Both the position numbers and the translations under genes were made by a program. 64,000 nt of DNA from Kribbella sp. NBC_01245 (GTDB lineage: Bacteria > Actinomycetota > Actinomycetes > Propionibacteriales > Kribbellaceae). The stretch is taken from positions 5,208,001-5,272,000 of the forward strand of contig NZ_CP108487.1 of assembly GCF_036226525.1 (NCBI RefSeq), read 5' to 3'. Under the pieces are notes generated by a model. The model was not told the origin of the DNA. It ran no database searches and was given only the letters and a program-made list of their open reading frames with translations. Shown piece by piece: positions 7,682-17,306 of this stretch (within the stretch, counting starts at the first letter, position 1; every line of letters begins with the position of its first letter).

Positions 7682-10600
7682 ATGAGAACGACGCACGCAC
7701 GATGGCGGTTGCTAGCCGCCACCCTCACCACCAGCTTGTTGTTCGCCGCCGGGCCCGCCCTCCAGCTCGGCCAGCAGGACGTCGGCAGCCGCGCAGCGGC
7801 CACAAGCCAAAAGACAAGCGCCGGGCCCAACCTGGCCGCGGGTAAGGCGGCGAGCGCCAGCAGCAACACCCAGGGGTACGTCGCGGGCAACGTCACCGAC
7901 GGCAACCAGGCGTCGTACTGGGAGAGCAACAACAACGCCTTCCCGCAGTGGGTCCAGGTCGACCTCGGCTCGTCGCTCCAGACCAACCAGGTCGTGCTCA
8001 AGCTGCCGACCAGCGGTTGGGGCGCCCGGAACCAGACATTGACCGTCCAGGGCAGCACCGACAGCACGAACTTCAACGACCTCTCCGCCTCCCAGGCCCG
8101 ATCGTTCGACCCGGCGAGCAACTCGACCGTCACGATCGACTACGGCAACTCCACCATCCGGTACGTCCGGATCCGCATCACCGCGAACACCGGCTGGCCC
8201 GCCGGTCAGCTCTCCGAGCTCGAGGTCTACGGCCCCTCCACCGGCGACACCCAGGCCCCGACCGCACCGACTGCCCTCGCCTACACCGAGCCCGGCACCG
8301 GCCAGATCCGACTAACCTGGAGCGCCTCCACCGACAACGTCGGCGTCACTGGATACGACGTCTACGCGAACGGCGCCTTGCGCACCAGCGTCGCGGGCAA
8401 CGTGCTCACGTACACCGACACCCAGCCGGCCAGCGCGACCGTCAGCTACTTCGTCCGCGCGAAAGATGCCGCAGGCAACCAATCGGCCGACAGCAACACC
8501 GTCACCCGTGGCGGCAGCTCCGGCCCGGGCAACAACCTGGCGCTGGGCAAGCCGATCACGGCCTCCGGGCACGTGCACAGCTTCGTCGCGGCCAACGCCA
8601 ACGACGACAACGTCAACACGTACTGGGAGGGCAACGGCAACCCGGCCACCCTCACGACCGAGCTCGGCTCGAACGCCGAGATCTCGTCGATCGTGATTCG
8701 GCTCAACCCGGACCAGGCTTGGGGCAACCGCACGCAAACCCTGCAGGTACTCGGTCGCGAGCAAAGCGCGTCGGCCTTCACCAGCATCGTCGCGTCGGCG
8801 TCGTACAACTTCAGCCCGTCGACCGGTAACACCATCACCATTCCGGTCAGCGCGACCGTCGCCGACGTACGGCTGAACTTCACCGCGAACACCGGCGCCC
8901 CGGCCGGCCAGGTCGCCGAGCTCCAGGTGATGGGCGTGCCCGCGCCGAACCCGGACCTGACGCTGAGTACAGTCTCGTGGACCCCGACCTCCCCGGTCGA
9001 GACCGACGCGGTGACGCTGCGGGCCACGGTGAACAACACCGGTAACGCGGCCTCGCCGGCGACCAACGTCAACTTCTACCTCGGCACCACCAAGGTCGGT
9101 ACGGCGAACGTCGGTGCTATCGCCGCGGGCGGTTCGACCACCGTGACGGCGAATATCGGCCCACGCGACGCGGGCAGCTATCCGCTCAGCGCGAAGGTCG
9201 ACGAGGCCAACACCGTGATTGAGCAGAACGACGCGAACAACTCGGCGAGCAGCTCGGGCCCGTTGGTCGTCACCCCGGTGGCGAGTTCGGACCTGATCGC
9301 GTCGGCGGTCGGCTGGAGCCCGGGCAATCCCTCGGCCGGCAGCAGCGTCGCGTTCTCGGTGACGATCCGGAACCAGGGCAGCGTCGCCTCGGCATCCGGC
9401 GCGCACGGCATCACCTTGCAGATCCTCAACGCGAGCTCCGTCGTACAGACCCTCAACGCCTCCTACAACGGCACCATCGCGGCAGGAGCATCCAGCCCAG
9501 CCGTTGCCCTCGGCAACTGGACGGCCGCCAACGGCCGGTACACCGTGAAGGTCGTGCTGGCCGACGACGCGAACGAGTTGCCGGTCAAGCGCACGAACAA
9601 CACCAGCGAGCGCCCACTGTTCGTCGGACGCGGCGCCAACATGCCGTACGACCACCTGGAGGCCGAGGACGCCTCGGTCGGTGGCGGCGCCCAGGTCCTC
9701 GCGCCGAACCGCACCATCGGCGACCTCGCCGGTGAGGCCTCGGGCCGCCGGGCGGTGACGCTGAACTCGAACGGCAGTTTCGTCGAGTTCACCACCCGGG
9801 CGCAGACCAACACCCTCGTCACCCGGTTCTCCATCCCGGACTCCGCGGGTGGCGGCGGGATCGACTCGACCATCAACGTGTACGTCAACGGCTCGTTCCA
9901 CAAGGCCCTGCCGCTGACTTCGAAGTACGCCTGGCTGTACGGCGCCGAGGCCGGCCCGGGGAACTCGCCGGGACAGGGTCCGGCCCGGCACATCTACGAC
10001 GAGGCGAGCATCATGCTGGACGGGTCGTACCCGGCCGGTACCCGGATCAAGTTGCAGAAGGACCCGGCCAACAACACCAACTACGCGATCGACTTCATCA
10101 ACACCGAGCAGGTCGCACCGATCGCCAACCCGAACCCCGCGGCGTACGCCGTACCGACCGGGTTCACCCATCAGGCCGTACAGGACGCGCTCGACAAGGC
10201 CCGGCAGGACGCCAACCTGATCGGCGTCTACCTGCCGGCGGGCACCTACGACACCGCCAGCAAGTTCCAGGTGTACGGCAAGGCGCTCAAGGTCGTCGGC
10301 GCCGGTCCCTGGTACACGAAGTTCCAGGCGCCGTCGTCCCAGTCGAACACCGACGTCGGGTTCACGGCACCGTCGTCCGCCAACGGCTCGTCGTTCACCG
10401 GGTTCGCGTACTTCGGCAACTACAACACCCGTAACGACGGCCCGGGCAAGGTGTTCGACTTCAACGGCACCACGAACATGACGATCGACAACATCTGGGT
10501 CGAGCACCAGATGTGCCTGTACTGGGGTGCGAATACCGACAACACCACGATCAAGAACTCGCGTATCCGCAACCTGTTCGCCGACGGCATCAACATGACG

Positions 10601-11305
10601 AACGGCTCGGCGGGCAACCTGGTCAGCAACAACGACGCCCGTGCCACCGGTGACGACAGCTTCGCGCTCTTCAACGCCGTCGATGGTGGCGGTGGCGAGG
10701 TCCGGGACAACGTCTTCGAGAACCTCTCGGCGACGCTGACCTGGCGGGCCGCGGGCTTCGCGGTGTACGGCGGGACGAACAACGTGTTCCGCAACCTGTA
10801 CGTCGCGGACATCCTGGTCTACTCCGGCATCACGATCAGCTCGCTGGACTTCAACATCCCGATGAACGGCTTCGGCGCCACCCCGCCGACGCGGTTCGAG
10901 AACATCTCCGTGGTCCGGGCCGGCGGGCACTTCTGGGGTAACCAGACGTTCCCGGGGATCTGGATCTACTCGGCCACGAAGATCTTCCAGGGCATCCGCG
11001 TGAGCGATGTGGACATCGTCGATCCGACGTACAGCGGGATCATGTTCCAGACGGACTACGTCGGCGGGCAGCAGCTCTACCCGGTGACCGACACGATCCT
11101 GACGAACGTCTCGATCTCCGGTGCGCAGAAGAGCGGTGACGCGTTCGACGCCAAGTCCGGCTTCGGCATCTGGGCCAACGAGATGCCCGAACCCGGCGAA
11201 GGCCCGGCCGTCGGCACCGCCGTCTTCAACAACCTCCGCCTGTCCAACAACGCCGTCAACATCCGCAACACGACCTCAACCTTCACCATCACCCAAAACC
11301 CGTAA
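7682..11305 (+). CDS. secreted multidomain GH87-type alpha-1,3-glucanase (mycodextranase-like)
   Basis: 1207 residues. Order: signal peptide (1-40), discoidin/F5-8C carbohydrate-binding domain (about 49-185), fibronectin type III (190-275), second discoidin domain (283-418), two CARDB Ig-like domains (425-530, 538-646), a CBM-like beta-sandwich beginning YDHLEAEDASVGGG (650-810), and a right-handed beta-helix catalytic part (820-1207). In the helix, Asp968 (ADGIN) and Asp991/Asp992 (GDDSFALF) match the three-Asp pattern of GH87 enzymes. These hydrolyse alpha-1,3-glucan or nigeran of fungal walls and dental or soil biofilms. The ATG follows AGGAGA; an overlapping ATGTCATGA mini-frame precedes it. 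Specificity is inferred. Confidence 0.85.
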   Translation: MRTTHARWRLLAATLTTSLLFAAGPALQLGQQDVGSRAAATSQKTSAGPNLAAGKAASASSNTQGYVAGNVTDGNQASYWESNNNAFPQWVQVDLGSSLQTNQVVLKLPTSGWGARNQTLTVQGSTDSTNFNDLSASQARSFDPASNSTVTIDYGNSTIRYVRIRITANTGWPAGQLSELEVYGPSTGDTQAPTAPTALAYTEPGTGQIRLTWSASTDNVGVTGYDVYANGALRTSVAGNVLTYTDTQPASATVSYFVRAKDAAGNQSADSNTVTRGGSSGPGNNLALGKPITASGHVHSFVAANANDDNVNTYWEGNGNPATLTTELGSNAEISSIVIRLNPDQAWGNRTQTLQVLGREQSASAFTSIVASASYNFSPSTGNTITIPVSATVADVRLNFTANTGAPAGQVAELQVMGVPAPNPDLTLSTVSWTPTSPVETDAVTLRATVNNTGNAASPATNVNFYLGTTKVGTANVGAIAAGGSTTVTANIGPRDAGSYPLSAKVDEANTVIEQNDANNSASSSGPLVVTPVASSDLIASAVGWSPGNPSAGSSVAFSVTIRNQGSVASASGAHGITLQILNASSVVQTLNASYNGTIAAGASSPAVALGNWTAANGRYTVKVVLADDANELPVKRTNNTSERPLFVGRGANMPYDHLEAEDASVGGGAQVLAPNRTIGDLAGEASGRRAVTLNSNGSFVEFTTRAQTNTLVTRFSIPDSAGGGGIDSTINVYVNGSFHKALPLTSKYAWLYGAEAGPGNSPGQGPARHIYDEASIMLDGSYPAGTRIKLQKDPANNTNYAIDFINTEQVAPIANPNPAAYAVPTGFTHQAVQDALDKARQDANLIGVYLPAGTYDTASKFQVYGKALKVVGAGPWYTKFQAPSSQSNTDVGFTAPSSANGSSFTGFAYFGNYNTRNDGPGKVFDFNGTTNMTIDNIWVEHQMCLYWGANTDNTTIKNSRIRNLFADGINMTNGSAGNLVSNNDARATGDDSFALFNAVDGGGGEVRDNVFENLSATLTWRAAGFAVYGGTNNVFRNLYVADILVYSGITISSLDFNIPMNGFGATPPTRFENISVVRAGGHFWGNQTFPGIWIYSATKIFQGIRVSDVDIVDPTYSGIMFQTDYVGGQQLYPVTDTILTNVSISGAQKSGDAFDAKSGFGIWANEMPEPGEGPAVGTAVFNNLRLSNNAVNIRNTTSTFTITQNP

Positions 11306-11317
11306 CCTCGATAACGC

Positions 11318-11350
11318 GAGCCGCCGGAGGTCCAACCCCTCCGGCGGCTC
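11318..11350. terminator. terminator hairpin between convergent genes
   Basis: GAGCCGCCGGAGG (11318-11330) pairs perfectly with CCTCCGGCGGCTC (11338-11350). It lies between the stop of the glucanase (+) and the stop of the frameshifted secreted protein (-). No T tract. Confidence 0.85.
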
Positions 11351-11357
11351 GACGCGT

Positions 11358-12622
11358 TTACGAGACCGTCACCGCGGCCGTGATGGGCGAGGCGGTGCCG
11401 GAGTACCAGAGCACGCGACCGGCGGGCGTGGAAGCGGTGAGGGTCCAGCTGTACTTGCCCTTGGCAACCTTTGCGCCCGAGCCGGTTCGGGCATCCCAGC
11501 TGAGCTGTACGTCGCCGTTGCGAACGACGCACGGCATGATCCGTACCGCGGTGGTGCCTTTCTTGAAGGTCACCGTGCATTTGGACGGGTTCGCGGAGAA
11601 CGGCAGCGAGGCGCTGAACTTCCCGGTCGAGGGGAACGACGCCGGGATCACTCCGTTGCCGAGGTAGCGCGCCCGAGTCGCCGGGCCGTCGACCGCTGCC
11701 ACCCGGGCGGTCTGGTTCGCGTCGAGCCAGCCGATCCGATTGCCGTCGAGATCGAAGTGCACGGGTACGACGTCCCGGTCCCCGATGGCCAACGGCGGGA
11801 TCCAGCCCGAGCTCGCCTTCGCGGGCAGGGTGCCGACTACGCGGACAGCGTTCGCGCCCAACGTCACGATCCGGACCTCGCGCCTCGAGAGCAGCGTGTC
11901 CAAGGCGAGATGGGTCGCGGAGAGATCGATCGAGATGGTTCCGCGGGTCGCGAAGCTCTTCACCGGACCGAGCACACCGGTGGCGCCGACCGTGCGGTAG
12001 GCGACGGTCTGCGCGCACGGCCAAACGCCCTCTCGGCAATCCGTCAGCCAGGCCACGAGGTTGCCGTACACCGCCACCTTCTTGATCTTCGGAGCGGACG
12101 CCACCAGAACGTCTTTGCCGGTGCTCTGGTCCCGGCGGCGGACCTCCGTACGGCCGGACTTGTCGGTGGAGTAGGCCAGGTAGTTGCCGAAGGCATCCAC
12201 AGCGCCGTACGACCAAGGGTTGCTGTTCGGGCCCAACGCGTCGATCTTGCCGGTGCGAACGTCGTACAGGCGGTTGAACGTCGGCAACGGAGTGCCAGTG
12301 CCATAGAGAACGGCTCTCGTGCCGGATAGGCGCAGCACCAGGCCGTGCTCGACGTACCGGCCTGGCCCCTCGGCGTACCGCAAGGTGGGGCCGACCATCA
12401 CGCGGTTGGCCGAGGCTCGTATCCCGTTCTGGTCGGCTGGGTCGTGTAGTCGTCCGGATCGAAGTCGGTGGTGTAGACCGCACCCGGCATCAGGGCTATT
12501 CCGAACTTCTTCACGCCGACGACGACCGATCCATCCGCCGAGGTGGTCTCGGTCGCGTGTGCGCCGGTCGGCAGGCTTGCGGCTAGGGCCGCGATCGCGG
12601 CGATCAGAGCTTTTGCGGACAT
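11358..12622 (-). pseudogene. secreted propeller-like protein, interrupted by a frameshift
   Basis: The N-terminus, MSAKALIAAIAALAASLPTG with an export signal and GGGGG ribosome site, is in one frame (ATG 12622) and ends at a stop at 12398. The body (RVMVGPTLRYAEG onward to 11358) is in another frame and lacks any start or signal. The two parts join near 12400-12430, around the YEPRP/ANRVMVG junction, and together give a protein of about 420 residues. The body has repeated GNYLAYSTD, GNLVAWLTD and GNRIGWLD blade-like strands and a C-terminal KGKYSWTLTAS FlgD/Ig-like end. It is a decayed gene, a phase-variable gene or an assembly indel. Function unknown. Confidence 0.7.
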
Positions 12623-12862
12623 TTCGGATTCCCCCCAAATAGGTGACTCTTCACCCACTCGATGCGACCTGGTCGCTGAAGGTTGCCGGCGTTGACCTTT
12701 CGGGCAAGCGTCCGCGGCAGGCGAAAAGGCCCATTGATAGATGCACCGAGTGGCTGGAAAGTTGCGATGGGTTTTTCCGCTTCGAGGCTCGCCGGAGTAG
12801 GCGGTCGCTGGCCCTGCGTGACGGTTACGGTCGAAGGACCACCGTCACTGCGAGGAGGGTCC

Positions 12863-14470
12863 ATGCGTCAATTCCTGAGATCGGCCGCCGGTTTCGTGGG
12901 GGCGGTCGCCCTCTTGGCGACGGCCGCCTGTTCACCGCCGGAGAATTCGGGCGAGCAGGGCAAGGGCGGCAAGACCGTCACCACCGCGCTCGCGGCCGAG
13001 CCGGTCCACCTCAATCCGATGGGCCCGTTCGCGGCGGCCGACACCGCCGTACTGACGCTCTTGCAGGACACGCTGCTGGTGGCGGACCCGAAGGGCAAGT
13101 ACCTGCCGCGCCTGGCCGAGTCGTGGACGATCTCACCGGATGCGAAGACCTTCACGTTCAGGTTGCGCCCGGGTCAGGTCTGGTCGGACGGTGAGCCGTT
13201 CACGGCCACCGACGTCGTCTTCACGCTGACGTCGTTCGCGCATCCGCAGGTCGCGAGTCCGCAGTCGACCCGGTTGTCGAATGTCGCCGGCTATGCCGAT
13301 CTGCAGTCGGGTAAGGCGAAAACGCTCACCGGTGTGACCGCGCCGGACGACCACACCGTGCAGATCAAGCTCGCCAACCCGGACGCGGGATTCCTCTCGC
13401 TGCTGGCCGCGGGCATGTACTTCTTCATCCTGCCGGAGCACGTGCTCGGCAAGATCGAGCCGGCCAAGCTGATGAAGGACCCGTGGTTCCTCAAGCCGAC
13501 GGCGTCGATGGGCCCGTTCACCTTCGGCGAGCTGCAGCCGGACCAGCGCGTGGTGGTGAACAAGAATCCCAAGTTCCGCACGCCGGTGTCCTTCGACCGG
13601 ATGATCCTCAACATCCTCAAGACCGAGGTGGCCACCGGGCAGCTCGGCACCGGTGAGATCGACATCGCGCCGATCGGCCCGCTCGACCGCAAGAACGTCG
13701 AGAAGATGGAAGGCGTCCGCGTCGAGAGCGTCGAGTCGCCCGGGTTCAACCGGATCGCGCTCAACATGCGGCACGACTATCTGAAGGACAAGCGCGTCCG
13801 CCAGGCGCTCGTCTACGGCATGGACCGCCAGGGCGCGATCAACGCGGCCCTGGGCGGAAACGGCAAGATCCAGAACAGCGCGTTCATGACCGAATGGGCC
13901 AAGCCGGCCGGCCTCCAGGAGTACGCGTACAACCCGGACAAGGCCAAGCAACTGCTCGACGCCGCCGGGTGGGACCCGAACCAGGTGCTGATCGCGCCGT
14001 ACGACCCGCTGCAGACGGACCGCGCCGCCGTACTCACCGTCCTCACCCAGAACCTCAAGAAGATCGGCGTCAAACTCCAGCCCACGCCGTTCGACCCGAG
14101 TGGCGGCTCGCCGCTGGAAGGCGACAAGTGGGACCTGTTCCTCTTCGGAGGCGGCGTCTATGGCATCGACCCGGCGACGCTGGTGCCGATCCTGACCTGC
14201 GAGCAGGCCTTCCCCAAGGGCGGCAACATTCCCGGCTACTGCAATCCCGAGCTCGACCAGGCGATGTCCGAGGGCGCGCGGACGGCGAACCAGGCCGCCC
14301 GGGCCAAGGCCTACCAGCGGGCCGCCAAGATGGAGAACGAGGACGTGCCGTACCTGTGGACCGCCCGGCCGACCGCGCTGACCGGCGTCCGCAATCGCAT
14401 CCAGGGATACGTCGCCTGGGGCGATGCCGGCTTGAGCATGATCGACGTGGCCAAGTGGACGGTGAACTGA
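12863..14470 (+). CDS. peptide/nickel-type ABC transporter substrate-binding lipoprotein (DppA-like)
   Basis: 535 residues, family 5 extracellular solute-binding protein. Lipoprotein signal MRQFLRSAAGFVGAVALLAT with lipobox ATAAC (Cys23). Family features include LTLLQDTLLVADPKGKYLPRLAESW, the FTFRLRPGQVWSDGEPFTATDVVF block, FNRIALNM and VRQALVYGMDRQ. ATG 12863 is chosen over the longer frame because GGAGG sits 6 bp before it and the signal begins there. First gene of a five-gene operon; the gap to the permease is 6 bp. It captures oligopeptides or related cations outside the membrane; the ligand is not predictable. Confidence 0.93.
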   Translation: MRQFLRSAAGFVGAVALLATAACSPPENSGEQGKGGKTVTTALAAEPVHLNPMGPFAAADTAVLTLLQDTLLVADPKGKYLPRLAESWTISPDAKTFTFRLRPGQVWSDGEPFTATDVVFTLTSFAHPQVASPQSTRLSNVAGYADLQSGKAKTLTGVTAPDDHTVQIKLANPDAGFLSLLAAGMYFFILPEHVLGKIEPAKLMKDPWFLKPTASMGPFTFGELQPDQRVVVNKNPKFRTPVSFDRMILNILKTEVATGQLGTGEIDIAPIGPLDRKNVEKMEGVRVESVESPGFNRIALNMRHDYLKDKRVRQALVYGMDRQGAINAALGGNGKIQNSAFMTEWAKPAGLQEYAYNPDKAKQLLDAAGWDPNQVLIAPYDPLQTDRAAVLTVLTQNLKKIGVKLQPTPFDPSGGSPLEGDKWDLFLFGGGVYGIDPATLVPILTCEQAFPKGGNIPGYCNPELDQAMSEGARTANQAARAKAYQRAAKMENEDVPYLWTARPTALTGVRNRIQGYVAWGDAGLSMIDVAKWTVN

Positions 14471-14476
14471 TCCGCC

Positions 14477-15433
14477 GTGTTGAGGTATCTGGCGGTGCGG
14501 CTCAGCTCGATGCTGGCGGTGCTCGTACTCGTCAGCATCGGGCTGTTCGCGCTCGTGATCGCGGCACCGGGCGACCCGGTCACGTCGATGCTGTCGCCGG
14601 AGGAGCTCGGCAATTCGCAGGACTACATCGCGCAGCGCCGCCATGAGCTCGGGCTGGACCGCCCGCTTCCCCTGCAGTACGTCGCCTGGGCCGGACGCGT
14701 ACTGCAGGGCGACCTCGGCACCTCGTTCGTGAACCAGAACCGGCCCGTCGCGCACCTCCTGCTCGAACGTCTCGGCCCGACTCTCGAATTGATGCTGACG
14801 GCAATGACCTTCAGCATTCTGCTCGCGCTGGTGCTCGGCGTCACCGCGGCCGCCCGCAAGAACAAGCCGGCCGACTATCTGATCAGTACGTCGACCATGC
14901 TGGTGATGAGCGTGCCCGCGTTCTTCCTGGGCATGCTGGCCATCTACGTGTTCGCCTTCCGGCTGCGGTGGCTGCCCTCCTCCGGGATGTCCTCGCCGTC
15001 GGATGGCGGTCTGGTCGATCTCCTCAAACACCTCATCCTGCCGGCCGGGATTCTGGCCATCCACGGTTGCGCCGGCCTCATCCGGTACGTCCGGGCGGGC
15101 CTGCTCGAGGAGCTCAACGCCGACTACGTCCGGACTGCGGTCGCCAAAGGCGCGGGACCGATGCGCGCGCGAATGCATGCCCTGCGCAACAGTCTGCTGC
15201 CGTTGATCACGCTGCTGATGATGAACGTGCCGGAGCTGCTCGGTGGCGCCGTGATCCTGGAGACGCTGTTCGCCTGGCCGGGCATGGGCCAGCTGACCCT
15301 GGCGGCGATCGGCAACCAGGACATCCCGTTGATCGTCGGCTTCGGCCTGATCGTGACGGTCCTGGTCCTGCTCAGCAACCTGCTGGCCGATCTGCTCTAC
15401 CGGCTGGCCGATCCGAGGGTGAGGTTGCGATGA
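14477..15433 (+). CDS. peptide-type ABC transporter permease (DppB-like)
   Basis: 318 residues, GTG start, six membrane spans. N-terminal LRYLAVRLSSMLAVLVLVSI, a periplasmic region with APGDPVTSMLSPEEL, and the EAA loop YVRTAVAKGAGPMRARMHALRN that docks to the ATPases, then LLGGAVILETLFAWPGMGQL as in DppB. The stop overlaps the next ATG (ATGA). Forms the membrane channel with the DppC-like partner. Confidence 0.93.
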   Translation: MLRYLAVRLSSMLAVLVLVSIGLFALVIAAPGDPVTSMLSPEELGNSQDYIAQRRHELGLDRPLPLQYVAWAGRVLQGDLGTSFVNQNRPVAHLLLERLGPTLELMLTAMTFSILLALVLGVTAAARKNKPADYLISTSTMLVMSVPAFFLGMLAIYVFAFRLRWLPSSGMSSPSDGGLVDLLKHLILPAGILAIHGCAGLIRYVRAGLLEELNADYVRTAVAKGAGPMRARMHALRNSLLPLITLLMMNVPELLGGAVILETLFAWPGMGQLTLAAIGNQDIPLIVGFGLIVTVLVLLSNLLADLLYRLADPRVRLR

Positions 15434-16323
15434 CGCTGACTCCTGACCTCACCGGCGGCGGCCCGATCGACCCCGGTTCGGCGCCGGCCCGGATGGCCTG
15501 GGGCCGATTCCGCGCCAACCCGGCCGCGATGGCGGGCCTGATCGTGCTGACGTTGATGGTGTTCGCCGTGCTCGTCGTACCGGCTTTGTTGCCTTATGCC
15601 CCTACCGATATCGATCTGCGGCATATTCGCGAGGCGCCGTCGGGCGCGCATCTGCTCGGGACGGATGACGCCGGGCGCGACGTACTGGCCAGGCTGCTGT
15701 CCGGTGGGCGGATCTCCCTGCTGGTCGGGTTCGCCACGGCCGCGTCCGCACTGGCGCTCGGGACCTTCCTGGGCGTGGTGTCGGGATATCTCGGTGGCGT
15801 GATCGACCTGTTCATCACGCGTCTGACCGAGTTGTTCATGGCTGTGCCGAGTGTGCTGGTGGTGATCGTGCTCGCGGGGGTGCTCGGGCCGAGCGTGCCA
15901 TTGCTGATCGGCCTGATCGCGTTGTTCTCCTGGCCGACGTCGTGCCGGATCGCACGCAGCGTTGTGCTGAGTGTGCGTGAACTGGAGTACGTCCAGGCCG
16001 CGCACGCCGCTGGGACGAAGGGCTGGCGCATTCTGGTCCGGCATTTGCTGCCGAACGTCATTCCTCAGGTCGCGATCTCCGGCGCGCTGCTAGTGGCGGG
16101 CGCGATCCTGGCCGAGGCGGGATTGTCGTTCCTCGGTCTTGGGGTGACACCGCCTGCGGCGAGTTGGGGCAACATGCTGCAGGAGGTCGGTTCGTTCACC
16201 AAGCTGACCGGTCTGCCGTGGTTGTGGTTGCCCGCCGGCGCGGCGATGTCACTCACCACGTTGTCGGTCATCTTCATCGGCGACGGTTTGCGTGACGCTC
16301 TCGACCCGCGGGGGTCGCGATGA
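15430..16323 (+). CDS. peptide-type ABC transporter permease (DppC-like)
   Basis: 297 residues with the N-terminal permease motif WGRFRANPAAMAGLIVL, HLLGTDDAGRDVLARLLSGGRISL, and the EAA loop EYVQAAHAAGTKGWRILVRHLLPN, then AGLSFLGLGVTPPAASWG, all typical of DppC. Overlaps its neighbours on both sides by ATGA, so the operon is translationally coupled. Confidence 0.94.
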   Translation: MTLTPDLTGGGPIDPGSAPARMAWGRFRANPAAMAGLIVLTLMVFAVLVVPALLPYAPTDIDLRHIREAPSGAHLLGTDDAGRDVLARLLSGGRISLLVGFATAASALALGTFLGVVSGYLGGVIDLFITRLTELFMAVPSVLVVIVLAGVLGPSVPLLIGLIALFSWPTSCRIARSVVLSVRELEYVQAAHAAGTKGWRILVRHLLPNVIPQVAISGALLVAGAILAEAGLSFLGLGVTPPAASWGNMLQEVGSFTKLTGLPWLWLPAGAAMSLTTLSVIFIGDGLRDALDPRGSR

Positions 16324-17306
16324 CTTTGCTCAGTGTGCGGGATCTCCGGGTCGGCTTCGACACCGTGTCGGGTCCGGTCGAGGCGGTGCGCGGCATCTCG
16401 TACGACGTACAGCGCGGCAAGATTCTCGGCATCGTCGGCGAGAGTGGTTCGGGCAAGACCGTCAGCGCGTTGTCGTTGCTACGCCTATTGCCGTCCAACG
16501 GGAAGATCCTCGGCGGTTCGATCGGGTTCGACGGGGTCGACCTGGTCACTGCGTCCGAGCGGGAGTTGCGGCAGATTCGCGGCGGCCGGATCGGCATGGT
16601 GTTCCAGGACCCGACCACCGCGCTCAACCCGGTGATCCGAATCGGCCGGCAGATCGACGAGGCCGTGCTGCTGCACAACCGCAAACTGACTCGGCGCGAG
16701 ATCCGCCGCCGTACGCTCGAGACCCTCGACCTCGTCGGCGTGCCCGATCCCGCCCGGCGTGCCGAGCAGTATCCGCACCAGTGGTCCGGCGGGATGCGGC
16801 AGCGCGCGGTGATCGCGATCGCGCTGGCCAACGACCCCGACCTGGTCATCGCCGACGAGCCGACCACCGCGCTCGACGCGACGGTCCAGGCCCAGGTGCT
16901 GCAGGTCCTCACCGATGCCCGCGAGGCGCGCGGTTGTGCCGTCGTACTGATCACCCACGACCTCGGCGTCATCTCGGATATCGCCGATGACGTGGTCGTG
17001 ATGTACGCCGGTGAGGTGGCGGAGGCCTGCCCGGCGTCGACGTTGTTCTCGGACAGCCGTCATCCCTATCCGCGCGCGTTGATGCGAAGCCGCCCAGGCT
17101 GGAGCTCTTCGGTCACGCGGTTGGTGCCGATTCCCGGGCGGCCGCCGGACTTGGCCTCGCCGTTGCCGGGTTGCCCGTTCCAGCCGCGGTGTGACCAGGC
17201 AGGCGACGACCCGGCGTGCGCGACGATCGACCCGCCGCTGATCGCGTTGACCGATCGCCATCGGACGGCTTGCCACCACCACGACCGGCTGGAGGTACTC
17301 GGATGA
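16320..17306 (+). CDS. peptide-type ABC transporter ATP-binding protein (DppD-like)
   Basis: 328 residues. Walker A GESGSGKT, Q-loop VFQDPTTALNPVIRIG, signature WSGGMRQR, Walker B LVIADEPTTALD and switch His in LITHDLGV. The C-terminal oligopeptide-transporter extension carries PGCPFQPRCDQA..PAC, the Cys set that ligates an iron-sulfur centre in this family. ATGA overlaps at both ends. Confidence 0.94.
   Translation: MTLLSVRDLRVGFDTVSGPVEAVRGISYDVQRGKILGIVGESGSGKTVSALSLLRLLPSNGKILGGSIGFDGVDLVTASERELRQIRGGRIGMVFQDPTTALNPVIRIGRQIDEAVLLHNRKLTRREIRRRTLETLDLVGVPDPARRAEQYPHQWSGGMRQRAVIAIALANDPDLVIADEPTTALDATVQAQVLQVLTDAREARGCAVVLITHDLGVISDIADDVVVMYAGEVAEACPASTLFSDSRHPYPRALMRSRPGWSSSVTRLVPIPGRPPDLASPLPGCPFQPRCDQAGDDPACATIDPPLIALTDRHRTACHHHDRLEVLG

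Noticed and set aside
8312..10930. 872-codon minus-strand frame opposite the glucanase
   Set aside because: Same GC-shadow effect; composition rich in Arg, Gly and Val with no domain.
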